A stretch of DNA of 26,796 nucleotides from Cytophagales bacterium (GCA_027317105.1 DAHVFH010000028.1:1-26796); one strand, 5' to 3'. Numbered from the stretch's first letter, positions 8,489 through 16,656 are shown. Notes: generated from the sequence alone by a model not told the origin. Numbers and translations are program-made.

Positions 8489-8514
8489 TAATTGCTAATC
8501 AATTAATTGCTAAT
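8489..8514. repeat. 11-bp direct repeat in divergent promoter region
   Basis: TAATTGCTAAT occurs at 8489-8499 and again at 8504-8514, 15 bases start to start, in the 84-base gap between the exonuclease (-) and the DUF4442 gene (+). It could be a regulator site or a chance AT-rich duplication. Confidence 0.4.
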
Positions 8515-8557
8515 ATTGTTTGGTTCACTTTGATCTTCACTCCTTATTAATTGAAAA

Positions 8558-9064
8558 ATGAATGCCGCCAAGTTAATCGAAAAAGCAAAAACCTCCTCAT
8601 TTTATTTGTGGCTGCTGAATTGGTCTTTTGACAGAATGATTCCTTTTAATAGGCCGCATGGCTTTCGAATTATTGAGATCGGTGAGTACCATGTTCGCAC
8701 TCGGCTACCGTATAAGACCAAGAATCTCAACCATTTAAAAGGGCTACATGCTTGTGCGTTGGCTACCATTACTGAGATTACGGGCGGATTTATTTTTGTC
8801 ACTCAGCTTGATCCCCTGAAATATCGAATAATCTTAAAAAAATTGGAAGTGGATTATTTATACCAAGGCAAAACGGAGGCTTTTGGTGAATTTAGAATTA
8901 CTGAAAATTGGATGAATGAAAAAGTTATTAATCCCCTTGGGCAAGCCGAATCGGTTGAGGTGGTCTCAGAGGTGAATATTACAGACACAAATGGAAATCA
9001 ACTTACCCAAGGTCGTGCAACTTGGCAAATTAAACGATGGGACAAAGTAAAAACCAAAACTTGA
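8558..9064 (+). CDS. DUF4442 hotdog-fold protein
   Basis: A 168-residue soluble protein resembling DUF4442, a branch of the hotdog (thioesterase-like) fold. It has the early FNRPHGFRI segment, then LPYKTKNLNHLKGLHACALATITEITGGFIF, where the helix following N-x-x-G-x-x-H is the central hotdog helix, and a C-terminal strand TDTNGNQLTQGRATWQI. By fold it could bind or hydrolyse acyl-CoA or acyl-ACP, but activity for this family is not established. It is the first gene of a plus-strand run, 89 bases before the Mpo1-like gene. Confidence 0.78.
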   Translation: MNAAKLIEKAKTSSFYLWLLNWSFDRMIPFNRPHGFRIIEIGEYHVRTRLPYKTKNLNHLKGLHACALATITEITGGFIFVTQLDPLKYRIILKKLEVDYLYQGKTEAFGEFRITENWMNEKVINPLGQAESVEVVSEVNITDTNGNQLTQGRATWQIKRWDKVKTKT

Positions 9065-9139
9065 TGAGTTGACGAGTTTGGATTAATTTTAGGAATGCGG
9101 TAACTTGATGATTGAAAAAGTTAAAATTGGGAATGGATT

Positions 9140-9147
9140 TAAATTTG
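9140..9147 (+). promoter_or_regulatory. TAAATTTG box 6 bases before the Mpo1-like start
   Basis: A match to TAnnTTTG that ends 6 bases before the ATG at 9154. As a -7 box it would give an almost leaderless message. No TTG at the usual spacing. Confidence 0.3.
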
Positions 9148-9153
9148 TGAATT

Positions 9154-9630
9154 ATGCGGAAGATAGACAGACTCCTTTCTGAATATGGCGAGAGCCATCA
9201 AAATGCTACTAACAAAGCCATCCACTGGATTTGCGTTCCACTGATTTTTTTCAGTGTGGTGGGTTTAATTGCTTCCATTCCTCCTGGTATTTTACAATCC
9301 ATGTTGGGAACAAATGTTTGGGTGAATTGGGCTACCGTTGTTTTGGTTTTATCTATTCTCTACTATGTTTCACTTTCTGTGCCGCTCAGTATTGGCATGT
9401 TACTTTTTGCTGCGGTTTGCATTTTGCTAGCCAATAAAATTGAGTTATTAAATATTGCGCCACTTTGGTTGGTTAGTTTATCAATTTTTGTGCTTGCATG
9501 GATTGGTCAATTTTACGGGCATAAAGTAGAGGGGAAAAAACCATCCTTCCTGAAAGATTTGCAATTTTTGTTGATCGGCCCTGCCTGGCTAATGCATTTC
9601 ATCTATAAGAAATGGAAAATCCCTTACTAA
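9154..9630 (+). CDS. Mpo1-like / DUF962 membrane protein
   Basis: A 158-residue membrane protein with four or five hydrophobic segments. It matches the DUF962/Mpo1-like family: N-terminal EYGESHQNATNKAIHWICVPLI with H15 and H24, and C-terminal GQFYGHKVEGKKPSF with H123 followed by GPAWLMHF with H148. In yeast Mpo1 the conserved histidines bind Fe(II), and the enzyme cleaves 2-hydroxy fatty acids by alpha-oxidation during phytosphingosine breakdown. The same chemistry here is inference from the histidine pattern. Its stop lies inside the next gene (19-base overlap), so it is co-transcribed with the GNAT-like gene. Confidence 0.85.
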   Translation: MRKIDRLLSEYGESHQNATNKAIHWICVPLIFFSVVGLIASIPPGILQSMLGTNVWVNWATVVLVLSILYYVSLSVPLSIGMLLFAAVCILLANKIELLNIAPLWLVSLSIFVLAWIGQFYGHKVEGKKPSFLKDLQFLLIGPAWLMHFIYKKWKIPY

Positions 9631-10565
9631 AAGGGTTGAACGGATTTACGTTTTATACTTTTGATCCAATCCAGAAACCCAGGGCGGCTATTTCTAATTA
9701 TTTATTTACTCATCCCAATCATTTTTACTTACAAAAAAAGAGGGGCTGGAAGTCTTTGGGGCTGAAGGTAAATGGGAAGGCGATCAGTCAAATCACATTT
9801 TATATCAGTCTTAATACTGCATTAAGCCCTTTGAAGGCCCCTTTTGGATCAATGCAGTCTAATCGACATTTAACATCCGAAGAAATGACTTTTTTTATTC
9901 ACCATTGCTTGATGTTTCTAAAAGACCAAGGAGTAAAAAATATTGAAATACGAAATTTCCCGGAAGCATACGAACCGATTGTCACAAAATTACTATACAA
10001 CGGATTGTTGAGTCATGGGTTCACAGCTCGTCAGCACATTTCGAGCATTATCATTGTTGATGAAAAGGATTTTGAATCAAAAATAAATACTTCTGAAAAG
10101 CAAAAACTCAGAAAGTGCAGGTCTACGCTCCAATTCCACAAGGCTCAGGCTGATCAACTACCTAGGATTTACAGATTTATTGAGACCTGCCGACTTGAAA
10201 AAAAACAAAATTTATCAATGTCCCTCACGGAGTTAAAGAAAACCATAAATCTTTTTCCGAAGAATTTTTTTCTTTTTGAGATAGTTAATACTACGGGCAC
10301 CGCTGCTGCGGGAGTAGTCATTAAGGTCAACAGAGAAATTCTTTATACCTTTTATTATGCCCACAGCAAAGAATTTGATAAAATCAGTCCTGTTGTTTTT
10401 TTGTTATCAGGTATCTATCAGTTTGCCCAACGCGCCAACTATAAATTGATTGATCTCGGCACTTCGATGACTGGAGATGAAATAAACAAGCCTTTACTTC
10501 ATTTTAAGAAGAGCATTGGTGGAAAGCCCTCTCCAAAATTTATTTTCGAAAAAAATCTTCGATGA
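9612..10565 (+). CDS. GNAT-fold acyltransferase-like protein (BioF2/FemAB-like)
   Basis: A 317-residue soluble protein. The second half looks like the GNAT-like domain found in peptidoglycan- and capsule-related acyltransferases: KINTSEKQKLRKCRS (about 160-174), a helix with IYRFIETCRLEKKQNLSMSL, strand-rich FFLFEIVNTTGTAAAGVVIKV, then LYTFYYAHSKEFDKISPVVFLLSGIYQFA and LIDLGTSMTGDEINKPLLHFKKSIGG. A ligand-binding loop is not obvious. It overlaps the Mpo1-like gene by 19 bases and the glycosyltransferase by 4 (ATGA), suggesting a role linked to surface glycan or lipid modification. The exact reaction is unknown. Confidence 0.65.
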   Translation: MENPLLKGLNGFTFYTFDPIQKPRAAISNYLFTHPNHFYLQKKRGWKSLGLKVNGKAISQITFYISLNTALSPLKAPFGSMQSNRHLTSEEMTFFIHHCLMFLKDQGVKNIEIRNFPEAYEPIVTKLLYNGLLSHGFTARQHISSIIIVDEKDFESKINTSEKQKLRKCRSTLQFHKAQADQLPRIYRFIETCRLEKKQNLSMSLTELKKTINLFPKNFFLFEIVNTTGTAAAGVVIKVNREILYTFYYAHSKEFDKISPVVFLLSGIYQFAQRANYKLIDLGTSMTGDEINKPLLHFKKSIGGKPSPKFIFEKNLR

Positions 10566-11518
10566 CGAAGCCGCTTGTTTCTGTAATTTGTCTTTGCTTT
10601 AACCACCGTCATTTTCTGAAGGAAGCTGTTAGTTCGGTGTTAAATCAAAGCTATACTAATATTGAGGTTATCGTGATTGATGACGCCAGCGGTGATGGGA
10701 GTGATCAGCTGATAAAGGAAGTCGTGAATTTGCATCCGGAAATAAAAACAATTTTGCTTTCAGAAAATGTTGGAAACTGCAAGGCGTTTAATCTAGGATT
10801 GAAATTGGCTACAGGCGATTTTGTTATCGATTTTTCGACCGATGATGTAATGATGACTGATCGGGTTGAAAAGCAAATTGATTTTTTCTTAAAACAAGAC
10901 AATAGGGTAGGGGTTGTATTCACCGATTCCGTTTATATTGATCAGCAAGGCGCTTCTTTTCGAAGTCATTTTGAATACCTATTCAACAAAAAACTGATCG
11001 ATCATATTCCTTCGGGGGATGTATTTCGGAATGTATTAACCACCTATTTTATTTGTAGCCCTACGATGATGATCAGGAAAAGTGTATTGGAAGGTATGGG
11101 TGGCTATGATGAAGCGCTGGCGTATGAAGACTTTGATTTCTGGGTTCGTGCCTCACGGAATTTTTATTTTGGATTTCTTAATGAAAGATTGACGAAGGTA
11201 AGGCGTTCCTTTGGTTCGATGTCAACCGGATGGTACAAACAGGGTGATAAACAATTGCGCTCTACGTACTTGGTTTGCGAGAAAGCGTTAAATCTTTGTC
11301 GCGATGAGGAAGACAGGAAGGCGTTGCAATGGCGGTTGCTTTACGAATTTAAACAGGCTGCTTTTTCTCGAAACAAAGCTGAGGCAAAATTATTTGCGGG
11401 ATTGTTGAAAAAACTAGGGATAATTCCGCCTTCGTTTTATATTGTCAGATTCGTTTCAGCACTACCTTTTCCATGGGCCTGGCTAAGAAACAGGTACCAT
11501 CAATTATTTTATCATTGA
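10562..11518 (+). CDS. Family 2 glycosyltransferase
   Basis: A 318-residue GT-A-fold glycosyltransferase. The N-terminus has the GT2 core: VSVICLCFNHRHFLKEAVSSVLNQSY, IEVIVIDDASGDGS (nucleotide-binding Asp pair), ENVGNCKAFNLGLKLATGDFVIDFSTDD (DxD-like metal site), and later GGYDEALAYEDFDFWVRA, where ED is the likely catalytic-base region. The C-terminus (about 230-318) is helical and without clear membrane spans. It probably transfers a sugar in polysaccharide or glycolipid assembly at the inner membrane; the donor is not predictable. Its ATG overlaps the preceding stop, and its 3' end overlaps the convergent PhyH-type gene by 7 bases. Confidence 0.9.
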   Translation: MTKPLVSVICLCFNHRHFLKEAVSSVLNQSYTNIEVIVIDDASGDGSDQLIKEVVNLHPEIKTILLSENVGNCKAFNLGLKLATGDFVIDFSTDDVMMTDRVEKQIDFFLKQDNRVGVVFTDSVYIDQQGASFRSHFEYLFNKKLIDHIPSGDVFRNVLTTYFICSPTMMIRKSVLEGMGGYDEALAYEDFDFWVRASRNFYFGFLNERLTKVRRSFGSMSTGWYKQGDKQLRSTYLVCEKALNLCRDEEDRKALQWRLLYEFKQAAFSRNKAEAKLFAGLLKKLGIIPPSFYIVRFVSALPFPWAWLRNRYHQLFYH

Positions 11519-12294
11519 TTTTTTTTCCAGAGCCTTAGCTCAATGGATATTCTTGTTTGATCGGTATTTAAGTTGACAGCCCCACCATGGATTAAATAAG
11601 GGGAGAAGACCAACACTTCATTTACTTTAGGATTTGGCCGAAGGATCTCATACTCGCCATGGATATGCGTAACCGCAGGCACGTTATATTTTTGTCCTTC
11701 AATGTTAGCGCCTTCAGAGGTGCGTTCTGTATTTTTTTCAGGCCAATGATGGCTTCCCGGAATGATTGTTAACGAAGATTTTTCATTACTTCCAGCGATA
11801 GGTATATATAGGTTAATGCAATTTGCATAGTCTTCAAGCCACACATCGCGGTGCAGTGGATTGTTGTCTTGCGACTTAGGGCGGATTACTCTAAAGTGAA
11901 AAATTGTTTGGTTGCCGAAAGGGTTTTTTGCAATAAGGTCCGTTTTACAAATTTCTGAGATACGATGCTCGATTTCTTTAATGGGAACAGGAAACTGCGA
12001 TACTGAAAGTAATTTTGTTTTTTCGATGGCAGCCAAATGTAGTTCTTGTTTCGAAGCAAGTTTGTGATAACGCTCAAGTTGAAAATCATCTGTGATTGCA
12101 AGGCCTGATTTTTTCCATAAAGACAGTAACAGCTTTCTTGTTCCAATTTCAAAATCCCTAAATAGGCTTTCATTTGTAAACAGCCGATTGACCACAAATC
12201 CTTCCTTTTTCCAATGTCTACCCGCGGTCAAATCTATCGCTTGATGCAAAAGGACGGTTTCTTTTTTTGCTTTTATTTCAGAGGCTTCCATCAT
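11512..12294 (-). CDS. PhyH-family Fe(II)/2-oxoglutarate dioxygenase
   Basis: A 260-residue soluble protein of the phytanoyl-CoA dioxygenase family. It has the iron facial triad H148 and D150 (PLHRDVWLED) with H236 (LIHGGAVN), and R248 (QTRISIELR) 12 residues later as the expected 2-oxoglutarate anchor. SLTIIPGSHHWPE is the typical strand before the insert. Such enzymes hydroxylate or halogenate small molecules, lipids or sugars; the substrate is unknown here. The ATG at 12294 overlaps the rsgA stop (ATGA), so it is translationally coupled as the last gene of waaA-rsgA-phyH. Its extra position next to a glycosyltransferase and an Mpo1-like gene hints at envelope lipid or glycan modification, but this is inference. 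Confidence 0.85.
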   Translation of the reverse strand: MMEASEIKAKKETVLLHQAIDLTAGRHWKKEGFVVNRLFTNESLFRDFEIGTRKLLLSLWKKSGLAITDDFQLERYHKLASKQELHLAAIEKTKLLSVSQFPVPIKEIEHRISEICKTDLIAKNPFGNQTIFHFRVIRPKSQDNNPLHRDVWLEDYANCINLYIPIAGSNEKSSLTIIPGSHHWPEKNTERTSEGANIEGQKYNVPAVTHIHGEYEILRPNPKVNEVLVFSPYLIHGGAVNLNTDQTRISIELRLWKKNQ

Positions 12295-13205
12295 TTGCGG
12301 TTGTCTTTTCCCTCCACCATTGAAATGTAGCTGTTGAACCTACTTTGAGAAATGTTTCCATCTTCTACCGCTGATCGAATTCTGCAGCCCGGCTCGTTAA
12401 GGTGAAGACACTTGGACCCATATTTACATTGAAGTCGCAAGTCTCTCATCTCCGGAAAATAATCAGAGATTTCTTGCGGTGTCATCTCCACGAGTCCCCA
12501 TTCCTTGATGCCGGGTGTGTCGATGACAAAAGTTTTTGCGTTGAGTTCAAACATTTCAGAAAAGGTGGTGGTGTGCGTTCCTTTTTCAGAAAAACCTGAA
12601 ATCGCTCCGGTCGCCTGGTTTATTGAGGGCGACAATTTATTCAGCAATGTACTTTTGCCTGATCCGGAATGGCCGGTCAATAATGAAATTTTTCCGGCCA
12701 GGTGATCTTTTAATTCCTCGACCCCTTCACCTTTGATGGCCGATGTAGTAATCACATGGATACCGATTTTTTTATATAGCGCTTTTAACGCTTCTGACTG
12801 ATTCATTTCGTGCGCATCGAACAAATCAATTTTATTAAAAACTAGAACCTGGGGGATACGATAAGCTTCTGCGGAAACTAAAAATCGGTCGATAAAGCCA
12901 AGCGAAGTTCTGGGTTGCTGTAGGGTGACGATCAATACAGCCTGGTCAATATTGGTAGCAAGGACATTGGAATGGCCTGTTTTTTTTACGGACTGCCTAA
13001 GCATTTGGTTTCTGCGTGGCAATATTTTAATAATTGCGTGTGAGCCTTCTGCTATTTCAATTTCGACTTGATCGCCAACGGTTACCGGGTTGGTCTCTTT
13101 AATTTCATCCAGTCGAATTTTTCCTCGAATGCGGCATTCGTATTTTCTGCCTTCGGCTAGTACGCGGTGCCATGAGCCAGTTGACTTGATAACAATTCCT
13201 TTCAC
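12291..13205 (-). CDS. rsgA: Ribosome small subunit-dependent GTPase A
   Basis: A late 30S assembly factor in the cytoplasm. It is a circularly permuted GTPase, so motifs appear in the order G4-G5-G1-G3. With the start used here: an N-terminal OB-fold (1 to about 65), NKID at 124-127, TSA soon after, P-loop GHSGSGKST at 178-186, switch DTPG at 229-232, and a C-terminal zinc knuckle with C260, C266, H268 and C274. I prefer GTG at 13205 (304 residues, VKGIVIKSTGSW) over a TTG seven codons upstream, because family members begin near this point and because GTG at 13205 overlaps the waaA stop as GTGA, the same coupling seen at its 3' end with the dioxygenase gene. Confidence 0.93.
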   Translation of the reverse strand: MKGIVIKSTGSWHRVLAEGRKYECRIRGKIRLDEIKETNPVTVGDQVEIEIAEGSHAIIKILPRRNQMLRQSVKKTGHSNVLATNIDQAVLIVTLQQPRTSLGFIDRFLVSAEAYRIPQVLVFNKIDLFDAHEMNQSEALKALYKKIGIHVITTSAIKGEGVEELKDHLAGKISLLTGHSGSGKSTLLNKLSPSINQATGAISGFSEKGTHTTTFSEMFELNAKTFVIDTPGIKEWGLVEMTPQEISDYFPEMRDLRLQCKYGSKCLHLNEPGCRIRSAVEDGNISQSRFNSYISMVEGKDNRK

Positions 13206-14443
13206 TGGTTTAGGATTGGAATGCAATAGTCCATTATCTTTTTTGTGGCGCCCAAATTCTCATTTACATACGATCGTGTCACCTCACAGGCAAGAAGAAA
13301 GTTTTCTGGATGGTTGATCATCAACTCGTATTTTGATTTTAAATCTCCATACCCACCCACTTCAAAAGCCCCACCTCTCATGATAAGGTCATTGGCTTCT
13401 TTGTATTTATCATAGTTTTTATTTCCAAAAAAAATAGGGATGCCGTAACAGGCGGCTTCTAGAATATTATGGAGTCCTTTGCCAAATCCACCACCGACAA
13501 AGGCAAATTCACCATACCGATAAAGTTGGGAAAGCATTCCGATACTGTCAATTATCAAAACCGAAAACGTTTCAATGTGCGGTGTTTGCTGCGAAAATCG
13601 CGCGGCTTTTACGTGTACCGATTCTTCAATTTCGCGAAGAAACGATTCGGAGATTTCATGGGGTGCGATGATAAATTTTATGGAGTTCGCTTTTTCCTGG
13701 ATGAAAGGCACCAATATTTTGATGTCTTCTGGCCAGCAACTACCAATGACAAAAAGCTTTTGATCATTTTTGAATTTTTTGGCCTGCTCAATTTCGTCTC
13801 CATTTTTAATGATCTGATTAACGCGATCAAACCTCGTATCACCCGCCACAGCAGCTTGAGCAATTCCTATTGAATTCAGTAGCGTTTTAGTCTCTTGATC
13901 CTGAGTAAAAAAATAATCAAAATTTTTAAGCAGTCTGCGCATAAATCCGCCATACCTCTTAAAGAACACTTGATTTTGACGAAGCAGGCAGGAAGCTGAA
14001 ATAATGTGTGCTCCTGAATTTTTTAATTGGACAGTATAATGATACCAAAATTCGTATTTAATAAAAATAGCAATTTTTGGATTCGCAATTTCAATAAATC
14101 TTTTTGCGTTATAACGTGTATCCCAAGGCAAATAAAAAATGTAATTGGCCAACTCATAATCCTTTCTGATCTCGTAACCCGAAGGCGAAAAGAAGGTGAG
14201 TAATATTTTTACAGAGGGCAAATTCCCTTTTATCGATTGAATCAACGGACGGCCCTGTTCAAACTCTCCTAGTGAGGCACAATGCACCCAAACCACAACC
14301 GCTGAATTATCAGCAAAAGCAGATTCAAGCCGATTAAAAATATCCTTGCGGCCAGTTACAAAGGCCTTGGCTTTTGGATTAAACCATGCTGCTATCTTAA
14401 ACATGATGAGCAGAATGAAAATAGCTAGGTTATAGAGTATCAA
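13202..14443 (-). CDS. waaA: 3-deoxy-D-manno-octulosonic acid (Kdo) transferase
   Basis: Adds Kdo from CMP-Kdo to lipid A precursor on the inner face of the inner membrane, a key step in LPS core synthesis. The 413-residue protein has an N-terminal membrane anchor (3 to about 20), FNPKAKAFVTGRKDIF, then WVHCASLGEFEQGRPLI with catalytic E60, FSPSGYE, and IKYEFWYH. In the second Rossmann domain are VAGDTRFDRV and FVGGGFGKGLHNILEAACYGIPIFFG, the nucleotide-sugar site. The frame opens with TTG at 14443; ATG at 14404 would remove most of the anchor, which relatives keep, so I take TTG. No in-frame start exists upstream before a stop at 14453. It overlaps rsgA by GTGA. Confidence 0.93.
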   Translation of the reverse strand: MILYNLAIFILLIMFKIAAWFNPKAKAFVTGRKDIFNRLESAFADNSAVVVWVHCASLGEFEQGRPLIQSIKGNLPSVKILLTFFSPSGYEIRKDYELANYIFYLPWDTRYNAKRFIEIANPKIAIFIKYEFWYHYTVQLKNSGAHIISASCLLRQNQVFFKRYGGFMRRLLKNFDYFFTQDQETKTLLNSIGIAQAAVAGDTRFDRVNQIIKNGDEIEQAKKFKNDQKLFVIGSCWPEDIKILVPFIQEKANSIKFIIAPHEISESFLREIEESVHVKAARFSQQTPHIETFSVLIIDSIGMLSQLYRYGEFAFVGGGFGKGLHNILEAACYGIPIFFGNKNYDKYKEANDLIMRGGAFEVGGYGDLKSKYELMINHPENFLLACEVTRSYVNENLGATKKIMDYCIPILNQ

Positions 14444-14509
14444 TCGAGTGATTTAATTTGCTAAATTAGCCAAAGATTTGGTCAGCATTTCGATACGGAT
14501 TTATAATTC

Positions 14510-14536
14510 TTGGTTATTTTTATTAGATTAGTTTTG
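14510..14536 (+). promoter_or_regulatory. Candidate promoter of the DUF6588 gene
   Basis: TTG at 14510-14512 and TAGTTTTG at 14529-14536 with 16 bases between them. The -7 box fits TAnnTTTG; the spacing is slightly shorter than the usual 17-23. It leaves about 40 bases of leader before the ATG at 14583. Confidence 0.45.
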
Positions 14537-14582
14537 TGATAATCGATTTATAAATGTGATTTTAACCTCAAATACTTAACCC

Positions 14583-15605
14583 ATGAGAAAATTTCTTTTA
14601 GCCTCTTTTCTTACATTATTTTCTTTTATATCCTTTGCACAAAGTGATATCGGCAATATTGTCAAAGGAAGCAATGCAGATGCGAATTATTTGGTGAATG
14701 GGTATGTAGCTCCTGCCTTATCGGTTATTGGCTATGGGCTAAATCAAGGATGGTACAATACGGCCAAGCCCCATAAAATTCTAGGTTTTGATTTAACTGC
14801 AACAGTCAGTTTTATAAAAATTCCTACTTCTGACTTATCGTACTACGTAGACAACACAAAGTTGACCTATATTGAAAGACTAAATGGGCCAAAGGGCAGC
14901 ATTCAGAGTGGTTACGTTCCAACTGTATTTGGATCAAGTCAATCTCCTTCGTACACATTTAAGCCTTATGTGCCGGGGGTTACTGAATTTAATGGTGCTC
15001 CTGGTGCGGACTTAAGTTCGGTTCCAGTGATAAAAAATTCTTTACCGATACCAATGGCTCAGTTGGGGATAGGCTTGCCAAAGGGATTTGAATTAAAGGT
15101 GCGGTACATACCCACAATTAAATTCGGCAACAACTCGAGTTCTAATTTTGGTTTATTTGGGATAGGGCTTATGCACGATGTAAAACAATACTTGCCCGGG
15201 ATAAAGGAGCTTCCATTTGATCTCTCTGGTTTTATCGGCTACACCAAAATGACGATGAATGTATCATTTGATCCTCAAAATCCTCAGTATAACCAAAATG
15301 GGGTCCTCACTTCCAGTGCCACTACGATACAAGGAGTGATTTCAAAAAAGTTTTCTGTGCTTACTGGCTATGCAGGGCTAGGTTATAATATTGCGACTAC
15401 AAAAATGGCCATTAGTGGTAATTATGATATAAAAAATACGGGTACTCCAACCACACCAATTTCAATTAATACCAGCGCAGCTTCGAATGGCCCTCGAGCT
15501 ACATTTGGGCTAAGATTGAAACTAGCGGTATTTAACTTCCACGGGGAATATACCTTACAAAAATACAGTTCGCTGACGCTTGGATTTGGAATCTCAGTTC
15601 GCTAA
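14583..15605 (+). CDS. DUF6588-like outer-membrane beta-barrel protein
   Basis: A 340-residue exported protein with a clear signal peptide (1 to about 19, MRKFLLASFLTLFSFISFAQ). The rest is strand-rich with alternating polar and hydrophobic residues, many Gly/Asn/Ser turns, and strands such as FELKVRYIPTIKFG, FGLFGIGLMHDVKQYLPG, LTGYAGLGYNIAT and AVFNFHGEYTLQKYSSLTLGFGISVR, the last being a fitting C-terminal barrel strand. GLMHDVKQYLPG-K-LPFDLSGFIGYT resembles the Bacteroidota DUF6588 family, whose function is unknown. It is a single-gene unit with its own promoter and a strong terminator. Confidence 0.72.
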   Translation: MRKFLLASFLTLFSFISFAQSDIGNIVKGSNADANYLVNGYVAPALSVIGYGLNQGWYNTAKPHKILGFDLTATVSFIKIPTSDLSYYVDNTKLTYIERLNGPKGSIQSGYVPTVFGSSQSPSYTFKPYVPGVTEFNGAPGADLSSVPVIKNSLPIPMAQLGIGLPKGFELKVRYIPTIKFGNNSSSNFGLFGIGLMHDVKQYLPGIKELPFDLSGFIGYTKMTMNVSFDPQNPQYNQNGVLTSSATTIQGVISKKFSVLTGYAGLGYNIATTKMAISGNYDIKNTGTPTTPISINTSAASNGPRATFGLRLKLAVFNFHGEYTLQKYSSLTLGFGISVR

Positions 15606-15618
15606 GAATTCATTTGAA

Positions 15619-15660
15619 AAAGGAGGCTGCATTCAATTTGTAGCCTCCTTTGTTTTTTAT
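15619..15660 (+). terminator. Rho-independent terminator
   Basis: AAAGGAGGCT (15619-15628) pairs perfectly with AGCCTCCTTT (15642-15651), extended inward by one G-U and one C-G pair, followed by TGTTTTTTAT. It ends the DUF6588 transcript, 13 bases after its stop; the same stem may weakly serve the convergent hydratase gene. Confidence 0.88.
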
Positions 15661-15668
15661 CCTTTGAT

Positions 15669-16442
15669 TTATTTGCCTGAATATGTCGGCTTTCTTTTTT
15701 CAATGAAAGCTTTCATTCCTTCTTTCTGATCAGCGGAGGCAAATGTGAGATAGAAATTTTTCCGTTCAAAGGCGAGCCCTTCATCCAATTGCGTTTCGAA
15801 AGAACGGTTGACAGCTTCTTTGGCTAACTGTACAGCCACAGGAGATTGCTGAGCAATTTCTTTTCCGAGTTGTAGGGCTTCATGCAAATACATTTCTACC
15901 GGAACTACTTTTGAAACTAACCCATAGAAGAGTGCGTCCTCTGCCGATAAAAACCTTCCGGTGAGGATGAGCTCCATGGCTTTTGATTTTCCTACTGCTT
16001 TTGTTAGGCGTTGAGTTCCGCCAGCTCCGGGTATGGTGCCAATTTTTATTTCCGGTTGCCCGAACTTGGCCGTTTCAGAAGCAATAATAATATCGCACAT
16101 CATCGTGAGTTCACAACCGCCACCCAACGCAAAGCCACTTACGGCTGCGATGATTGGTTTCTTTGTTTTACGGATCTGGTCCCAAGTACTGAATTGATCA
16201 ACCATTAGCATATCAATCGCGCTTTGGTCAGCCATTTGTTTAATGTCCGCGCCTGCAGCAAAGGCTTGGTCATTACCGGTAAGCACAATGGCACGAACGT
16301 TATCGTTTTTATCCAGCGTTTGCATGGTCTCAAGCAATTCAAGCATGAGCTGTCGGTTCAGGGCATTTAATTCTTTTGGCCGGTTCAGCTCAACTAAGGC
16401 AACAAACGGTTCTTTCTGTTCGGTTACTTTTATAAAATCCAT
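15669..16442 (-). CDS. Enoyl-CoA hydratase/isomerase (crotonase family)
   Basis: Probably hydrates trans-2-enoyl-CoA to 3-hydroxyacyl-CoA in fatty-acid or related acyl-CoA breakdown. The 257-residue protein has the oxyanion-hole region AFAAGADIKQM, SGFALGGGCELTMMCD with E111, and FGQPEIKIGTIPGAGGTQRL with E131. Both glutamates (E144 and E164 in rat mitochondrial hydratase, same 20-residue spacing) are present, so real hydratase activity is expected, and not just isomerase. The C-terminus ends with AFIEKRKPTYSGK as in short-chain hydratases. No neighbouring beta-oxidation genes, so it stands alone. A TAAATTTG box lies upstream at 16460-16467. Confidence 0.93.
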   Translation of the reverse strand: MDFIKVTEQKEPFVALVELNRPKELNALNRQLMLELLETMQTLDKNDNVRAIVLTGNDQAFAAGADIKQMADQSAIDMLMVDQFSTWDQIRKTKKPIIAAVSGFALGGGCELTMMCDIIIASETAKFGQPEIKIGTIPGAGGTQRLTKAVGKSKAMELILTGRFLSAEDALFYGLVSKVVPVEMYLHEALQLGKEIAQQSPVAVQLAKEAVNRSFETQLDEGLAFERKNFYLTFASADQKEGMKAFIEKRKPTYSGK

Positions 16443-16459
16443 GGTTAAAATTTTAATGA

Positions 16460-16467
16460 CAAATTTA
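16460..16467 (-). promoter_or_regulatory. Candidate -7 box of the enoyl-CoA hydratase gene
   Basis: Minus-strand TAAATTTG, 17 bases before the ATG at 16442. Matches TAnnTTTG; no TTG found at the -33 distance. Confidence 0.4.
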
Positions 16468-16656
16468 CCTTAATTGCGCTTCAGATGATAAAGATCATGA
16501 AAGATGTTATGGGCTTTCCTTTAGGAATTTGTTACCTAAAGAATATCATCAATAGAGAAAGACTGTGTACGTTAAAAAAATTGCATTTCTAGTATGACCT
16601 TTAGTTGGTCTAAAGAACCATTAGTTTATTGTATGCTTTGGTCAAGTCTTAGAGGA

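Noticed and set aside
9061..9153. Imperfect GATGAG/GACGAG repeats after the DUF4442 gene
   Set aside because: Too short and irregular to be called a repeat array; no CRISPR-like spacing anywhere in the window.
13469..13873. Open plus-strand frame of 134 codons inside waaA
   Set aside because: Antisense shadow of a well-supported gene; no domain signal.
16596..16615. Small hairpin CTTTAG/CTAAAG in the gap between the hydratase and helical-protein genes
   Set aside because: Six pairs, AT-rich, competing alternative pairings and no neighbouring feature; likely chance.
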